A stretch of DNA of 64,000 nt from positions 1,426,001 to 1,490,000 of the forward strand of contig NZ_CP025512.1 in NCBI RefSeq assembly GCF_003491345.1. The letters run 5' to 3'. Positions 54,812-64,000 of the stretch are shown in pieces. The stretch's first letter is position 1; every line of letters begins with the position of its first letter. The translations under genes and the position numbers were made by a program. The notes under the pieces are model-generated. The model was not told the origin of the DNA and made no database searches. It saw only the letters and a list, made by a program, of their open reading frames with translations. This stretch comes from Neorhizobium sp. SOG26. Its GTDB lineage: Bacteria; Pseudomonadota; Alphaproteobacteria; Rhizobiales; Rhizobiaceae.

Positions 54812-56908
54812 ATGTTGCTGAATAACGACCTACAACGTTCCGCGTCCGCCGGAGAGCAGGACCGCCGCGACATCCAGAGCTCGGGAAACCGCCTCCTCGG
54901 ACGTGTCGTTGCCTGCAACGGCTCGCATGCCACGATTTCCGCAGTTGCCGAACATGGCGATACCGACCTGACCGAACTCTGGTCGGTCGGCCGACTGATT
55001 TCCATCAGCGTCGGACAAAACCGCGTCGTCGCCCTTGCCTTCGGCATGGAAGCCGATGACCGCGCCTGGAACGAGGGCAGCAACACCCAGTTCCGCATCG
55101 AATGCGAACTGCTCGGCGAAGTGCGCAAGAATGGCGAGGGACGCGACGAGTTTTCGCGCGGCATTTCGCGTTACCCTTACCTTGGCGCCGTCGCCCACCG
55201 CATCCGCGCAGCGGACCTCCTGCGCATCTATGACAGCGGCCTGAACGACACCTGCGTCATCGGAAAGCTGACGCAGGACGAAAACGTCGACGCCGCGATC
55301 CATATTCCGTCCATGCTGTCGAAGCATTTTGCGATCGTCGGCTCCACCGGCGTCGGCAAGTCGACGGCCGTCTCGCTGCTGCTGCACAAGGCGGTGGAAG
55401 CGGATCCCAAGCTGCGGGTACTGATTCTCGATCCGCACAACGAATTTGCGGCTGCCTTCCCTGATCATGCCGTCGTCATCGATACGGATACGCTCGATCT
55501 TCCCTTCTGGCTGATGCGGCTTGAGGAGTTCGCCGAGGTACTGTTTCGCGGTCGCCCGGGCGTGGCCGAAGAGCTGGACATCCTGCGCGACCTCATTCCC
55601 GAGGCCAAGCGCGCATTCCGCGGCAGTGATTCAAGCCTGATGCGCCGCGCCACTGAAAAGAGCTCGCTCACTGCCGATACGCCCGTTCCGTATCGCATGG
55701 CTGATCTCCTGGCGCTCATCGACGAGCGTATTGGGCGGCTCGAAGGCCGTGGCGAAAAGCCATTCCTGCGCTCGCTCAAGATGCGCATCATGTCGGCGAT
55801 CAACGATCCGCGCTACCACTTCATGTTCTCCAACAACACGATCAATGACACGATCATGGAGACCATCGCGCATATCTTCCGCATTCCCGGCGGCGATCGC
55901 CCGATCTCGACCTTCCAGCTCTCGGGGATCCCGTCGGAAGTCGTCAATTCGGTTGCCTCGATCCTCTGCCGCATGGCCTTTGAGCTTGCGCTTTGGAGCA
56001 ATGGCGCGATCCACATGCTCGTTGTGTGCGAAGAAGCGCACCGTTACGTGCCGGCGGACCCGAATCTCGGCTTTTTCCCGACACGCCAGGCCATCGCTCG
56101 CATCGCCAAGGAAGGCCGCAAATACGGCGTTTCGCTTGGCGTGATCACCCAGCGCCCGGGCGAACTCGACCAGACTATCCTGTCGCAGTGCTCGACAGTG
56201 TTTGCGATGCGCCTGTCGAACGATGTCGACCAGGACATCATCAAGTCGGCGATCCCGAATTCCTCGATCTCCACCACCAGCTTCCTGTCGTCCATCGGCA
56301 ATGGCGAGGCGATTGCCTTCGGCGAAGCAATCTCTGTCCCGATGCGCATGAAATTCGCGCGGGTGGAGAAAAAATACCTTCCCAAGGCGAATGGCGCGCT
56401 GGACAAGGGTTCCGACGAAACGCCGGACACGGTGGATCTTCGAACCGTCGTCGCCCGCATGCGCGCAGTAAACGGCCCCGACATCTCATCTTTCCAGCAG
56501 AGCTATACTGCTGCGACCGTGGCGCCGCAGGACGGTTCCGCAACGGGCGACGAAGTTGATGACTACGGCCAGGAGAAGGATGCGGAACTGGAGCGTTGGG
56601 AGCGGGAGCTTCGCGCGAACGGCCATGTGACGGCCAACCCGGCAGCACCTGCGCCTCCCCGCCAGAGCCAGCCGGAACCCTACCGGCCCGACATGCTGCC
56701 GCGGACATCGGCGGAGCCCGCTCCAGCGCCACGCCCCGATCGCTACGCCGATCTGCGCCGCGAGCGCATGCCGGACCCGCAGCCGGTGTTCCAGCGCCCT
56801 GCCCAGCCGGAGATCGCGCCGCGCCCGAACCCGCTTCTTCGCCGTGAAGGATCGTTGCGCGAAAGCTTGCTCCGCAAACCCTTGAGCAGCCTCTACGACA
56901 AGGATTGA
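54812..56908 (+). CDS. HerA-like ATPase (DUF87, FtsK/HerA superfamily)
   Basis: 698 residues. The N-terminal HAS-barrel-like part (about 20-150) precedes the motor domain with Walker A GSTGVGKST (177-185), VLILDPHNEF, and Walker B LVVCEEAHRY. The sensor-like ITQRPGELD and SNDVDQDIIKS fit the HerA family. The C-terminal 130 residues are Pro/Arg-rich and disordered. HerA proteins translocate DNA with NurA; here no nurA is near, so it is a lone HerA-like ATPase. ATG 54812 follows AAGGGGGAG. A 183-base gap to the ilv leader probably contains both promoters. Confidence 0.88.
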   Translation: MLLNNDLQRSASAGEQDRRDIQSSGNRLLGRVVACNGSHATISAVAEHGDTDLTELWSVGRLISISVGQNRVVALAFGMEADDRAWNEGSNTQFRIECELLGEVRKNGEGRDEFSRGISRYPYLGAVAHRIRAADLLRIYDSGLNDTCVIGKLTQDENVDAAIHIPSMLSKHFAIVGSTGVGKSTAVSLLLHKAVEADPKLRVLILDPHNEFAAAFPDHAVVIDTDTLDLPFWLMRLEEFAEVLFRGRPGVAEELDILRDLIPEAKRAFRGSDSSLMRRATEKSSLTADTPVPYRMADLLALIDERIGRLEGRGEKPFLRSLKMRIMSAINDPRYHFMFSNNTINDTIMETIAHIFRIPGGDRPISTFQLSGIPSEVVNSVASILCRMAFELALWSNGAIHMLVVCEEAHRYVPADPNLGFFPTRQAIARIAKEGRKYGVSLGVITQRPGELDQTILSQCSTVFAMRLSNDVDQDIIKSAIPNSSISTTSFLSSIGNGEAIAFGEAISVPMRMKFARVEKKYLPKANGALDKGSDETPDTVDLRTVVARMRAVNGPDISSFQQSYTAATVAPQDGSATGDEVDDYGQEKDAELERWERELRANGHVTANPAAPAPPRQSQPEPYRPDMLPRTSAEPAPAPRPDRYADLRRERMPDPQPVFQRPAQPEIAPRPNPLLRREGSLRESLLRKPLSSLYDKD

Positions 56909-56927
56909 GCGAGCGCCGCCTGCTCGC

Positions 56928-57821
56928 CTAGTTCACCCGTCGCCAGGTCTGGTCCATCTGGTTGCGGAACCATGTCATCTGGCGCTTGGCATACTGGCGG
57001 GTCAGTGCCGAACAGCGCTCCACCACCTCGTCTGGCGTCATCCGCCCCTCGAGCATCTCGGCAATCTCGCGAACGCCGATCGCCTTCATCACGGGCGCAT
57101 CGGCTGCGGGCTCCTTCGCCAGCAGCGCCCTCACCTCGTCCAGCGCGCCACTCTCCATCATCCGCTGGAAACGCTGATTGATCCGCTCGTGCAGCACCGC
57201 CCGGTCGGGAAGCACAACGAGTTTCGTCGCCCGCGCCGGATCAACGATCAACGGCCCGCGACGTTCCTGGAAGGCAAGCAGCGACGTTCCCGTCTCCTCC
57301 AGCACCTCGAGCGCACGAACGATCCGCTGGCCGTCGGTGGGCTGCAGTGACCTCGCCGCCTCCGGATCACGTTCGGAAAGCGCGGCATGCAGCGCCGGTG
57401 CACCCTGCTCCCTCAGCCGCAGCCGCACGGCACAACGGGTGTCCTGGGAAATTTCCGGCATGTCCGACAGGCCGCCGGTCAGCGCCTTGAAATAGAGCCC
57501 GGTGCCGCCGACGATCACCGGCATCCGCCCTTCGCCCTTCAGCGTCTCCAGGAGCGGCGTCACCTCCCGCAGCCACTCGCCAGTGGAATACGTCCTCGTC
57601 GCCGGAACATGTCCGTAAAGGAAATGCGGCACCCCCTGCATGTCCTCCTCGGACGGCCGCGCCGTCAGCACTTTCAAGGTGTCGTAAACCTGCATGCTGT
57701 CGGCATTGATGACGACGCCGCCGACATGCTTCGCCACCTCGACGGCAAGCGCGGACTTGCCGCTGGCCGTCGGCCCCGTTATCAGAACGGCGTCCGTATC
57801 TTCCAAAAGGTCAAACTTCAT
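56928..57821 (-). CDS. miaA: tRNA dimethylallyltransferase
   Basis: 297 residues from ATG 57821, chosen because family members begin just before the P-loop GPTASGKS (16-23); the frame is open to 57851. It adds dimethylallyl to A37 of tRNAs reading UNN codons. INADSMQVYD and the RQYAKRQMTWFRNQ finger are visible. Its start codon abuts the serB start codon on the other strand with no bases between. Confidence 0.95.
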   Translation of the reverse strand: MKFDLLEDTDAVLITGPTASGKSALAVEVAKHVGGVVINADSMQVYDTLKVLTARPSEEDMQGVPHFLYGHVPATRTYSTGEWLREVTPLLETLKGEGRMPVIVGGTGLYFKALTGGLSDMPEISQDTRCAVRLRLREQGAPALHAALSERDPEAARSLQPTDGQRIVRALEVLEETGTSLLAFQERRGPLIVDPARATKLVVLPDRAVLHERINQRFQRMMESGALDEVRALLAKEPAADAPVMKAIGVREIAEMLEGRMTPDEVVERCSALTRQYAKRQMTWFRNQMDQTWRRVN

Positions 57822-58712
57822 ATGGCTCTCGTTGCCACGCTCATCGCCCATCCGTCAAACCCTGTTCTGACGCCCGCCCTGGGTGAAGCAGCCGCGGCAG
57901 CCGTTCAAGCCTCCGGGCTTTACTGGCTGGCAGACGGCGTGGCATGCGACATTGCCCTGCGTGATGGCGCGGATACGGCAGCAGCGGAGGCCGCGCTGCT
58001 GTCGGTCATCGGCCAGGCGCCGATCGACCTCGTCATCCAGCAGGCGGAAACCCGGCGCAAGAAATTCGTTATTGCCGATATGGATTCGACCATGATCGGC
58101 CAGGAATGCATCGACGAACTCGCCGACCTCGTGGGCCTGAAGGACAAGGTCGCGACCATCACCGCCCGCGCCATGAACGGCGAGATTGCCTTCGAGCCGG
58201 CACTGCGGGAACGCGTCGCACTCCTCAAAGGTCTGCCGATCAGCGTCGTTGACGACGTGATTGCCCAACGCATCACGCTTACGTCCGGCGGACCCGAACT
58301 TATTGCCACGATGAAGGCCAAGGGCTTTTATTCCGCACTCGTCTCCGGTGGCTTTACGGTCTTCACCAGCAGGATCGCCGCGACGCTCGGCTTCGATGAA
58401 AACCGCGCCAACATTCTTCTCGAGAAGGACGGATACCTCACTGGAGAAGTGGCCGAGCCCATTCTTGGCAAGCAGGCGAAGGTCGACGCGCTCACACAGA
58501 TTTCAGCCAAGCTCGGCATTTCCACAGACGATGTGATGGCCGTGGGTGACGGCGCCAATGACCTTGGTATGTTGGAACTTGCAGGCTCCGGCGTCGCGCT
58601 GCACGCCAAGCCCGCCGTTGCGGCGCAGGCGAAGATGCGCATCGACCACGCCGACCTCACCGCATTGCTTTACATCCAGGGCTACCGGAAGACAGACTTC
58701 GTGACGCCATGA
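57822..58712 (+). CDS. serB: Phosphoserine phosphatase
   Basis: 296 residues. It is the last step of serine synthesis. HAD motifs: DMDST (86-90), SGGFTVF, then VGDGANDLGML. The N-terminal 75 residues are an ACT-like regulatory segment. ATG 57822 has AAAAGG about 11 bases upstream, inside miaA. It overlaps the GNAT gene by 4 bases (ATGA). Confidence 0.96.
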   Translation: MALVATLIAHPSNPVLTPALGEAAAAAVQASGLYWLADGVACDIALRDGADTAAAEAALLSVIGQAPIDLVIQQAETRRKKFVIADMDSTMIGQECIDELADLVGLKDKVATITARAMNGEIAFEPALRERVALLKGLPISVVDDVIAQRITLTSGGPELIATMKAKGFYSALVSGGFTVFTSRIAATLGFDENRANILLEKDGYLTGEVAEPILGKQAKVDALTQISAKLGISTDDVMAVGDGANDLGMLELAGSGVALHAKPAVAAQAKMRIDHADLTALLYIQGYRKTDFVTP

Positions 58713-59287
58713 CCGGCGCGCGGGTCGTCCTCCAAACCAAGCGCCTGCTGCTGCGGACATGGGTTTCGAGCGATCGGCACCTGTTTCGCGAGATCAACGC
58801 CGATCCGAAGGTGATGGAGTTCTTTCCGTTTCGTCGGAGCCATGACGAGGCAGACGCGCTGCTGCCGAAGCTGAACCAGATGATCGAGGACAACGGCTTC
58901 GGGCTCTTTTGCGTGGAGCTTCGTGATGAGGCAGAGCCGATCGGCTTCTGCGGCCTGTCTTATGCGAACATGCCGGACATCTTCCCGAAGGAAGTGGTCG
59001 AGATCGGCTGGCGGCTTGCGACCCGATATTGGGGCAATGGTTACTCCACCGAAGCGGCCCGGGCGGTACTGGAGTTTGGCTTCGTGGAAAAAAGCCTCGA
59101 CGCCGTGCTCGCCTTCGCCGTCGCGGACAACCAACGCTCGACCGCGGTCATAGAACGCATCGGCATGCAGCGTATCAAGGCTATGGATTTCGACCATCCG
59201 CGCGTACCGGACACGCATCCTCACCTCAAGCGCCACGTCGTGTACGCGGCGACCAGGGATGCGTGGCAGGCGCAGTCGCGCGCCTGA
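58709..59287 (+). CDS. GNAT N-acetyltransferase (RimJ/RimL-like)
   Basis: 192 residues, one acetyl-CoA-binding GNAT fold. LLLRTWVSSDRHLFREIN opens it, and RYWGNGYSTEAARAVLEFGF contains the pyrophosphate loop (G-N-G-Y). This branch (acetyltransf_3) includes RimJ/RimL, which acetylate ribosomal proteins, and resistance-type enzymes; the substrate is not predicted. Translationally coupled to serB. Confidence 0.88.
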   Translation: MTGARVVLQTKRLLLRTWVSSDRHLFREINADPKVMEFFPFRRSHDEADALLPKLNQMIEDNGFGLFCVELRDEAEPIGFCGLSYANMPDIFPKEVVEIGWRLATRYWGNGYSTEAARAVLEFGFVEKSLDAVLAFAVADNQRSTAVIERIGMQRIKAMDFDHPRVPDTHPHLKRHVVYAATRDAWQAQSRA

Positions 59288-59301
59288 TCTGCCTTGGCTG
59301 G

Positions 59302-60987
59302 CTATTCCAGCGGCATCGCCACGAAACGCAGGTTGCCGGCCGTATCGGACACCATCACATGGGCGTTGCGGCGGCCTTCCGCCTTCAGCGCGTTGATGCG
59401 CTTCAGCACGTCTTCGGGCTTTTCGACGAAATCCTGCCCCACCTCGACGATCACCTCGCCAACCTTGACGCCCTTCTGCGCCGCAGGTGAATTCGGCGCC
59501 ACCGCCGTCACGACCACGCCCTCGACGCTTTCAGCGATGTTGAAGCTCTTGCGCTGCTCCTCATCCAGCACCGCCAGCGTCATGCCGAAGGTCGAAGCGG
59601 CGCCCTTGTCAGCCTGGTCAGCCTGTCCGGATTGATCCGGCTGGTCGCCTGGAGGTGTTGCCTGCGGATCATTGTTCTCGCCCTGCTCATCGGGTGCATC
59701 GGGCTTGTCGGAATCGTCATCCGCATCGACGCTGTCTTCCAGGCGTCCGAGCGTCACCTTCACGGTCTGCTCCTTGCCGTCCCGCAGGATCACCACGTCG
59801 ACCTGCTTGTCGACCGGGCTTTCGGCGACGATGCGCGGCAGGTCGCGCATCTCGTTCACCGGCTGGCCGTCAAAGGTGAGCACCACGTCGCCAGCCTTGA
59901 TCTCACCGTTCTTGATCGGGCCATTGTTGACGACGCCGGAAACAAGCGCACCGCGCGCACGATCGAGGCCGAGGCTTGCGGCGATATCGTCGGTCACCGG
60001 CTGGATACGTACGCCGAGCCAGCCACGCCGCGTTTCGCCGAACTCAATCAGCTGGTGGACGATGTTTTCAGCCAGCTCCGTCGGGACTGCGAAGCCGATG
60101 CCGATCGATCCGCCGGACGGCGAGATGATCGCGGTGTTGATGCCGATGACTTCGCCGCGCATGTTGAACAGAGGCCCACCGGAATTGCCCTTGTTGATCG
60201 CCGCATCCGTCTGGATGAAGTTGTCATAAGGGCCGGCGTTGATGTTGCGCCCGCGCGCCGAGATGATCCCGAGCGTCACCGATCCGCCAAGACCGAACGG
60301 GTTGCCGATCGCCATCACCCAGTCGCCGATGCGCATCTGGCGCGAGTTGCCGAACCGCACTGCCTTCAACGGCGCCTTCGGCTCCACCTTCAGCACCGAT
60401 AGGTCGGTCTTGGTGTCGGTGCCGACAAGCTTCGCCTTCAGCTTGCTGCCGTTCGGGAAGATGACTTCGATGTCGTCGGCGCCCTCGATCACGTGGTTGT
60501 TGGTGACGACGTAACCGGACGGGTCGATGACGAAGCCGGAGCCGAGCGAGGAAACCTTCTGGTTGCCGCCCTGGTTGCCCTCGCCGTCAAAGAAGTCGTC
60601 AAAGAACTCCTGGAAGGGCGAGCCTTCCTGGATCTGCGGCTGCGGTCCCGCGCCGTCGTCCTTGACGCTCTGCGACGTCGAGATGTTCACAACCGCATCC
60701 AGAAGCCCCTCGGCCATGTCGGCAATGGAGGCCGGTCCGGCAGATGCCATGGGCGCCGGCGCCGGAGGCGGATTGATGGACGGCGAGGCCGTCGGCGGAA
60801 CCGGCAGCATCTGGCCGCCCGGATTGGCCGGCGCCGGATTTGCGTTCGGTGCGGCGGTACCACCTGGTGCAGGTTGCAAGGGTTGTGCAGGGGCCTGAGC
60901 CAGGGCCTCCAGCGGTCCACCGAGCAGTGCCAGGACTGCCGCCAGACTGACGGTACGCTTGAAGGTCGACTGAACCGAATGGGCCAT
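59302..60987 (-). CDS. degP: Do-like (DegP/HtrA) periplasmic serine protease
   Basis: 561 residues from ATG 60987, with GAGGA 7 bases upstream and a signal peptide at 1-30. Catalytic triad: H165 (VTNNHVIEG), D195 (TDLSV), S269 (GNSGGPLF). Two PDZ domains follow (about 315-400 and 470-555), the second after an acidic, Asp/Gln-rich linker at about 420-465. It degrades misfolded periplasmic proteins. A terminator and a 213-base gap separate it from hflC, so it may have its own promoter. Confidence 0.95.
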   Translation of the reverse strand: MAHSVQSTFKRTVSLAAVLALLGGPLEALAQAPAQPLQPAPGGTAAPNANPAPANPGGQMLPVPPTASPSINPPPAPAPMASAGPASIADMAEGLLDAVVNISTSQSVKDDGAGPQPQIQEGSPFQEFFDDFFDGEGNQGGNQKVSSLGSGFVIDPSGYVVTNNHVIEGADDIEVIFPNGSKLKAKLVGTDTKTDLSVLKVEPKAPLKAVRFGNSRQMRIGDWVMAIGNPFGLGGSVTLGIISARGRNINAGPYDNFIQTDAAINKGNSGGPLFNMRGEVIGINTAIISPSGGSIGIGFAVPTELAENIVHQLIEFGETRRGWLGVRIQPVTDDIAASLGLDRARGALVSGVVNNGPIKNGEIKAGDVVLTFDGQPVNEMRDLPRIVAESPVDKQVDVVILRDGKEQTVKVTLGRLEDSVDADDDSDKPDAPDEQGENNDPQATPPGDQPDQSGQADQADKGAASTFGMTLAVLDEEQRKSFNIAESVEGVVVTAVAPNSPAAQKGVKVGEVIVEVGQDFVEKPEDVLKRINALKAEGRRNAHVMVSDTAGNLRFVAMPLE

Positions 60988-61166
60988 CTGGCATCCTCGC
61001 TCATGCGTTAGTTGCTTCACCCGGAGGAGCAGGACTCAGCCGGTGGTTGGATAGGAGCCTTTGAATAGGGCGTAGTTTCGGCAGAAGATAGGACGGAACT
61101 GCATTGGAGGAAATTACCTTTTCGTGACCCCCTCGGGCAAGGTTCTAGAGCCTGAACCAGCCGATA

Positions 61167-61196
61167 CGAAAAAGGGGCGGCCATGGCCGCCCCCTT
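61167..61196 (-). terminator. Rho-independent terminator of hflKC
   Basis: On the minus strand GGGGGCGGCC pairs with GGCCGCCCC around AT and is followed by TTTTTCG. It lies just past the hflC stop at 61201. Confidence 0.85.
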
Positions 61197-61200
61197 GGGA

Positions 61201-62157
61201 TCAGTTCGCCGGAGCCGGCGCCGCTGGCGCGGCCGGTGCCGCAGGCGTTGCGGTCCCTGCTGGCGCCGCCGGTGCCTGTGCACCCGCGGAGTTGAAGAAC
61301 TTGAAGAACTCCGAGTCGGGCGACAGCACGAGGCTCGTTTCGCTGTCGGCCAGGGCGGCGACATAGGCACGCATCGAGCGGTAGAACTCGAAGAAGGCCG
61401 GGTCGCGCTGGAAGGCTTCGCCGAAGATCCGGTTGCGCTCGGCATCACCCTGACCACGCAGGATCTCAGAGTCACGCTGGGCTTCAGACACAAGCTCGAC
61501 CACCTGGCGGTCTGCGATGGCGCGCCGCCGCTGGCCCTGCTCGTTACCGCGGGCGCGGATGAGCTCGGCTTCGGCAAGACGTTCGGCCTTCATGCGCTGG
61601 AAGGTCTGCTGCGAGACTTCCTGCGTCAGGTCGGTGCGCCGGATACGAACGTCACGGATGGTGAGACCAAGCGTCTCTGCCGCAGCGCTGAGATCGGTAC
61701 GAACCTCCTGCATCATCGACGAACGCTCGTCCGAAAGAGCGGCATCGAAGTTGCGCAGACCGTAAACACGGCGCAGGGCCGCGTCGAGACGGGTGCGAAG
61801 GCGCGATTCGGCCGACTCGCGGTCGCCGGAAACCGTTTCACGGAAAATCCGCGGATCGGTGATCGCATAGACCACGAAGGCATCGACTTCATAGAAGGCG
61901 CCGCCACGGACCTGCACACGGATGTTGTCGAGGTCGAAACGAAGCGCGCGGTCTTCGACATACTGGACACGGTCGGCGTCCATGAACGCAAACGGCAGCT
62001 TGAAGTAGATGCCGGGCTCGCGCTTGACGTCCTGGATCTGACCGAAGCGGACGACGATTGCCTGTTCGCGCTCGTTGACCACGAACACGGACGAGTAGAT
62101 CAGCACGAAAAGAACGGCCAGTGCGATCAGGAATGCTGGAAGCTTGCTCGAGTTCAT
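61201..62157 (-). CDS. hflC: Protease modulator HflC
   Basis: 318 residues. One N-terminal membrane helix (about 6-26) and an SPFH/Band 7 domain (REQAIVVRFGQIQDVKREPG, ITDPRIF) mark it. The C-terminal 20 residues are Ala/Pro rich. HflK and HflC form a cage around FtsH and limit its access to substrates. It overlaps hflK by 4 bases (ATGA). Confidence 0.95.
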   Translation of the reverse strand: MNSSKLPAFLIALAVLFVLIYSSVFVVNEREQAIVVRFGQIQDVKREPGIYFKLPFAFMDADRVQYVEDRALRFDLDNIRVQVRGGAFYEVDAFVVYAITDPRIFRETVSGDRESAESRLRTRLDAALRRVYGLRNFDAALSDERSSMMQEVRTDLSAAAETLGLTIRDVRIRRTDLTQEVSQQTFQRMKAERLAEAELIRARGNEQGQRRRAIADRQVVELVSEAQRDSEILRGQGDAERNRIFGEAFQRDPAFFEFYRSMRAYVAALADSETSLVLSPDSEFFKFFNSAGAQAPAAPAGTATPAAPAAPAAPAPAN

Positions 62158-63257
62158 CGGTTGCCCCCCTGCGTCGCCTGCGACTGCTTCATCAGTTCAT
62201 TGATAGGCAGGTACGGAACGACCCCCTCCTTGTTGTCCAGGATGATCTTGTTGGAGTTCTTCAGGACAGCTTCCATGGTTTCGAGGAAGATACGGCGACG
62301 CGTCACGTCGGGCGCATTGGCGTATTCGTTGTAGATCGAGACGAAGCGCTGCGCTTCACCCTGTGCCTCGTTGACGACCTTGTCCTTATAGGCGGATGCC
62401 TCTTCGCGGATCTGTGCCGCCTGACCACGTGCCTGACCAAGCTTCTGGTTGGCATACTGGTTGGCTTCTTCCACGAAACGATCCTCGTCCTGCTCTGCAC
62501 GCTGGACTTCTTCGAACGCGTCGGCCACTTCGCGCGGCGGCGCAGCGTCCTCGATCGGCACGGCATTGATGGAGATGCCCGAACCGTAGCTGTCCATCGT
62601 GCCCTGGATGATGTTGCGAACTTCCGTCGAGATGCCTTCACGGTTGTCGCGGAAGATATCCTGCGCCGGACGGCGACCGACCACTTCACGCATGGCGCTT
62701 TCGGCAACCTGCTGCAGCGTCGCAGCCGGGGTTTCCAGCTGGAAGAGATAGGCCTTTGGATCCGTCACCGTGAACAGCACCGAGAACTGCACGTTGACGA
62801 TGTTCTGGTCGCCGGTCAGCATCCAGCCTGCGTTGGAGTTGGAACCGCGCGCCGCACCGATATTCTGCTGCTGCTCGGTGACCTTGACGATCTCCACCGA
62901 TTCCAGCGGCCACAGATGGAAGTGCAGCCCCGGCATCGAGATTTCTTCCTTCGGACGACCGAAGCGCAGTTCTACGCCGCGTTCATCCGGCTGCACCGTA
63001 TAGATCGACTGGAAGGCAAGGAATGCCAGAACGACCAAGAGAACGATGACGAAGGCGCCGCCGTTGAAGCCGCCGGGCATGACGCCACGCAGCCTGTCCT
63101 GGCTTCGCCGAATGATATCCTCCAGGTCGGGTGGGCCGCCATTGTTGCCGCCGCCACCGCCGCGTGGGCGGTTCGGTCCCTGCCCCCAGGGCCCTTGGTT
63201 ATTGCCGCCACCGCCGCCCCAAGGACCGCCGCCGCCATTCTGATTGCTCCAGGGCAT
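62154..63257 (-). CDS. hflK: FtsH protease activity modulator HflK
   Basis: 367 residues. A Gly/Asn/Pro-rich N-terminal arm (1-45) precedes a membrane helix (about 62-82) and the SPFH domain (YTVQPDERGVELRFGR). It is the larger partner of HflC. The usual folA lies next to hflK in rhizobia, and here a DHFR gene is indeed 158 bases upstream on the same strand, so it is a conserved locus. Confidence 0.95.
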   Translation of the reverse strand: MPWSNQNGGGGPWGGGGGNNQGPWGQGPNRPRGGGGGNNGGPPDLEDIIRRSQDRLRGVMPGGFNGGAFVIVLLVVLAFLAFQSIYTVQPDERGVELRFGRPKEEISMPGLHFHLWPLESVEIVKVTEQQQNIGAARGSNSNAGWMLTGDQNIVNVQFSVLFTVTDPKAYLFQLETPAATLQQVAESAMREVVGRRPAQDIFRDNREGISTEVRNIIQGTMDSYGSGISINAVPIEDAAPPREVADAFEEVQRAEQDEDRFVEEANQYANQKLGQARGQAAQIREEASAYKDKVVNEAQGEAQRFVSIYNEYANAPDVTRRRIFLETMEAVLKNSNKIILDNKEGVVPYLPINELMKQSQATQGGNR

Positions 63258-63415
63258 TCAAACCTCTTTGTTGTCTCTCCCGACCCTCGACCCTGCCATG
63301 CACAGGCGGAGCCAGCCAATGCCGTTATAGGTATGTGGCAGAGCGCTTTCAACGCGGCTTCAATAACTTCCAGTTCAACGCTAACGAAATGTTCCAGCTA
63401 AAGCGGCTCGACGCC

Positions 63416-64000
63416 TCAAAGGCTTTGAATGAAATTCAACTGCTGCTGCTCGATCTCGCTCTCTTTTCCAGGAGACACACCGTTCACCATCTCGTCCCAG
63501 CGCTTCTCGAATATTGGATTGCTCGCCTTGAACTCAGAGATGAAACGCTGCCGATGCTCACGCTTGCGCCGAACGAGATACGAAATCCTGAAATCAAAAT
63601 CATCGACATCGGACTTGCGGAATTCGCGCTCATAGCGGAAGGACCACTCATTCGGAGGAAATTCGTAGTCAAACTTGGCATCTCCGTTTATCGGCCCAGT
63701 AAATACATCGGTCAAGAATATACCGTTGATGTATTTTGAGAATATGCCGTAGATATTCTCACCACCAATTACAAAGAACTGATTTTTGGCCATACAAATG
63801 GAATAGTAATCAGCGAGCAGAAGAGCCGTTTCCGGATTACGTGCCCACTTCAAATTTTCAGTGTCCTCAAGCTCTTCCCGAGAAAGAACAATGTTCACAC
63901 GCCGCGGAAGAGGTTTCCCGATGGACTCGAAGGTTTTTCTTCCCATGATGATCGCGTGATCTTGTGTCAACGCTTTGAAGTTCTTCAGGTCTGTTCCAAG
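63416..64000 (-). CDS. folA: Dihydrofolate reductase, N-terminus beyond right edge, atypical
   Basis: The frame is open to base 64000; only about 20 N-terminal residues seem missing. DHFR motifs: LKNFKALTQDHAIIMGRKTF, PLPRRVNIVLSR and FVIGGENIYGIF. It reduces dihydrofolate with NADPH. Position beside hflK fits the usual folA, but the sequence looks different: GC by eye is about 45-50% against 60% or more nearby, and a C-terminal tail of about 45 residues extends past the normal end. Replacement of the native folA by a foreign gene is an inference. Confidence 0.85.
   Translation of the reverse strand, partial: LGTDLKNFKALTQDHAIIMGRKTFESIGKPLPRRVNIVLSREELEDTENLKWARNPETALLLADYYSICMAKNQFFVIGGENIYGIFSKYINGIFLTDVFTGPINGDAKFDYEFPPNEWSFRYEREFRKSDVDDFDFRISYLVRRKREHRQRFISEFKASNPIFEKRWDEMVNGVSPGKESEIEQQQLNFIQSL

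Overview
The window is a gene-dense, high-GC, alphaproteobacterial chromosome segment. Gene content, gene order and protein style point to the family Rhizobiaceae (Agrobacterium / Rhizobium / Ensifer relatives). The main pointers are a ~2,100-residue growth-pole-ring type coiled-coil protein, a DksA whose zinc site is reduced to a single Cys, class II DAHP synthase, a malic enzyme-phosphotransacetylase fusion, and the mlaE-mlaF-mlaD and hflK-hflC-degP clusters. I see no rRNA, tRNA, CRISPR array, insertion sequence or prophage. This is mostly core genome with a few accessory genes.

Left part (1-13.2 kb): a FecR-domain secreted protein runs off the left edge and is divergent from a small three-helix membrane protein of the Pycsar-effector (PycTM) type. 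Then come a DUF486 membrane protein, a DUF72 protein, and a tightly packed ppiD-trpD-trpC-moaC-moeA run followed by a photolyase. Two divergent citrate-synthase paralogues follow, one with an N-terminal helix-turn-helix and a palindrome between them, and then dksA.

Middle part (13.4-46 kb): sixA-like phosphatase, ycjX-ycjF, folP-folB-folK, a DUF922 metalloprotease-like protein, a candidate small RNA with terminator, ferredoxin, an Hpt protein, and the 2,116-residue growth-pole protein. The Mla-type lipid transport operon (mlaE-F-D plus lipoprotein) follows, then dipeptide epimerase, MFS carrier, NADP-malic enzyme, a TolB-like protein with NAD synthetase, DAHP synthase, glutathione reductase, an HxlR regulator with a divergent NAD(P)-binding oxidoreductase, an Asp/Glu racemase and pdxJ.

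Right part (46.5-64 kb): a RecD-like helicase and a LysE exporter flank a cobalt-type nitrile hydratase operon (nthA-nthB-accessory) whose alpha subunit has a His-rich N-terminus. Next are an aldo/keto reductase, a single-module KpsC-like Kdo transferase, and ilvI-ilvH preceded by a complete attenuator. That attenuator has a promoter, an apparently leaderless 18-codon Ile/Leu/Val leader peptide, a hairpin and a terminator. A HerA-like ATPase, head-to-head miaA/serB with touching start codons, a GNAT, degP, hflC-hflK and an unusual low-GC dihydrofolate reductase cut by the right edge complete the window.

The most interesting leads are the orphan Pycsar-effector-like gene beside FecR, the ilv leader, the foreign-looking DHFR at the hflK locus, the paired citrate synthases, the His-rich nitrile hydratase, and the hendecad-repeat growth-pole protein with its TTAA-box promoter region.
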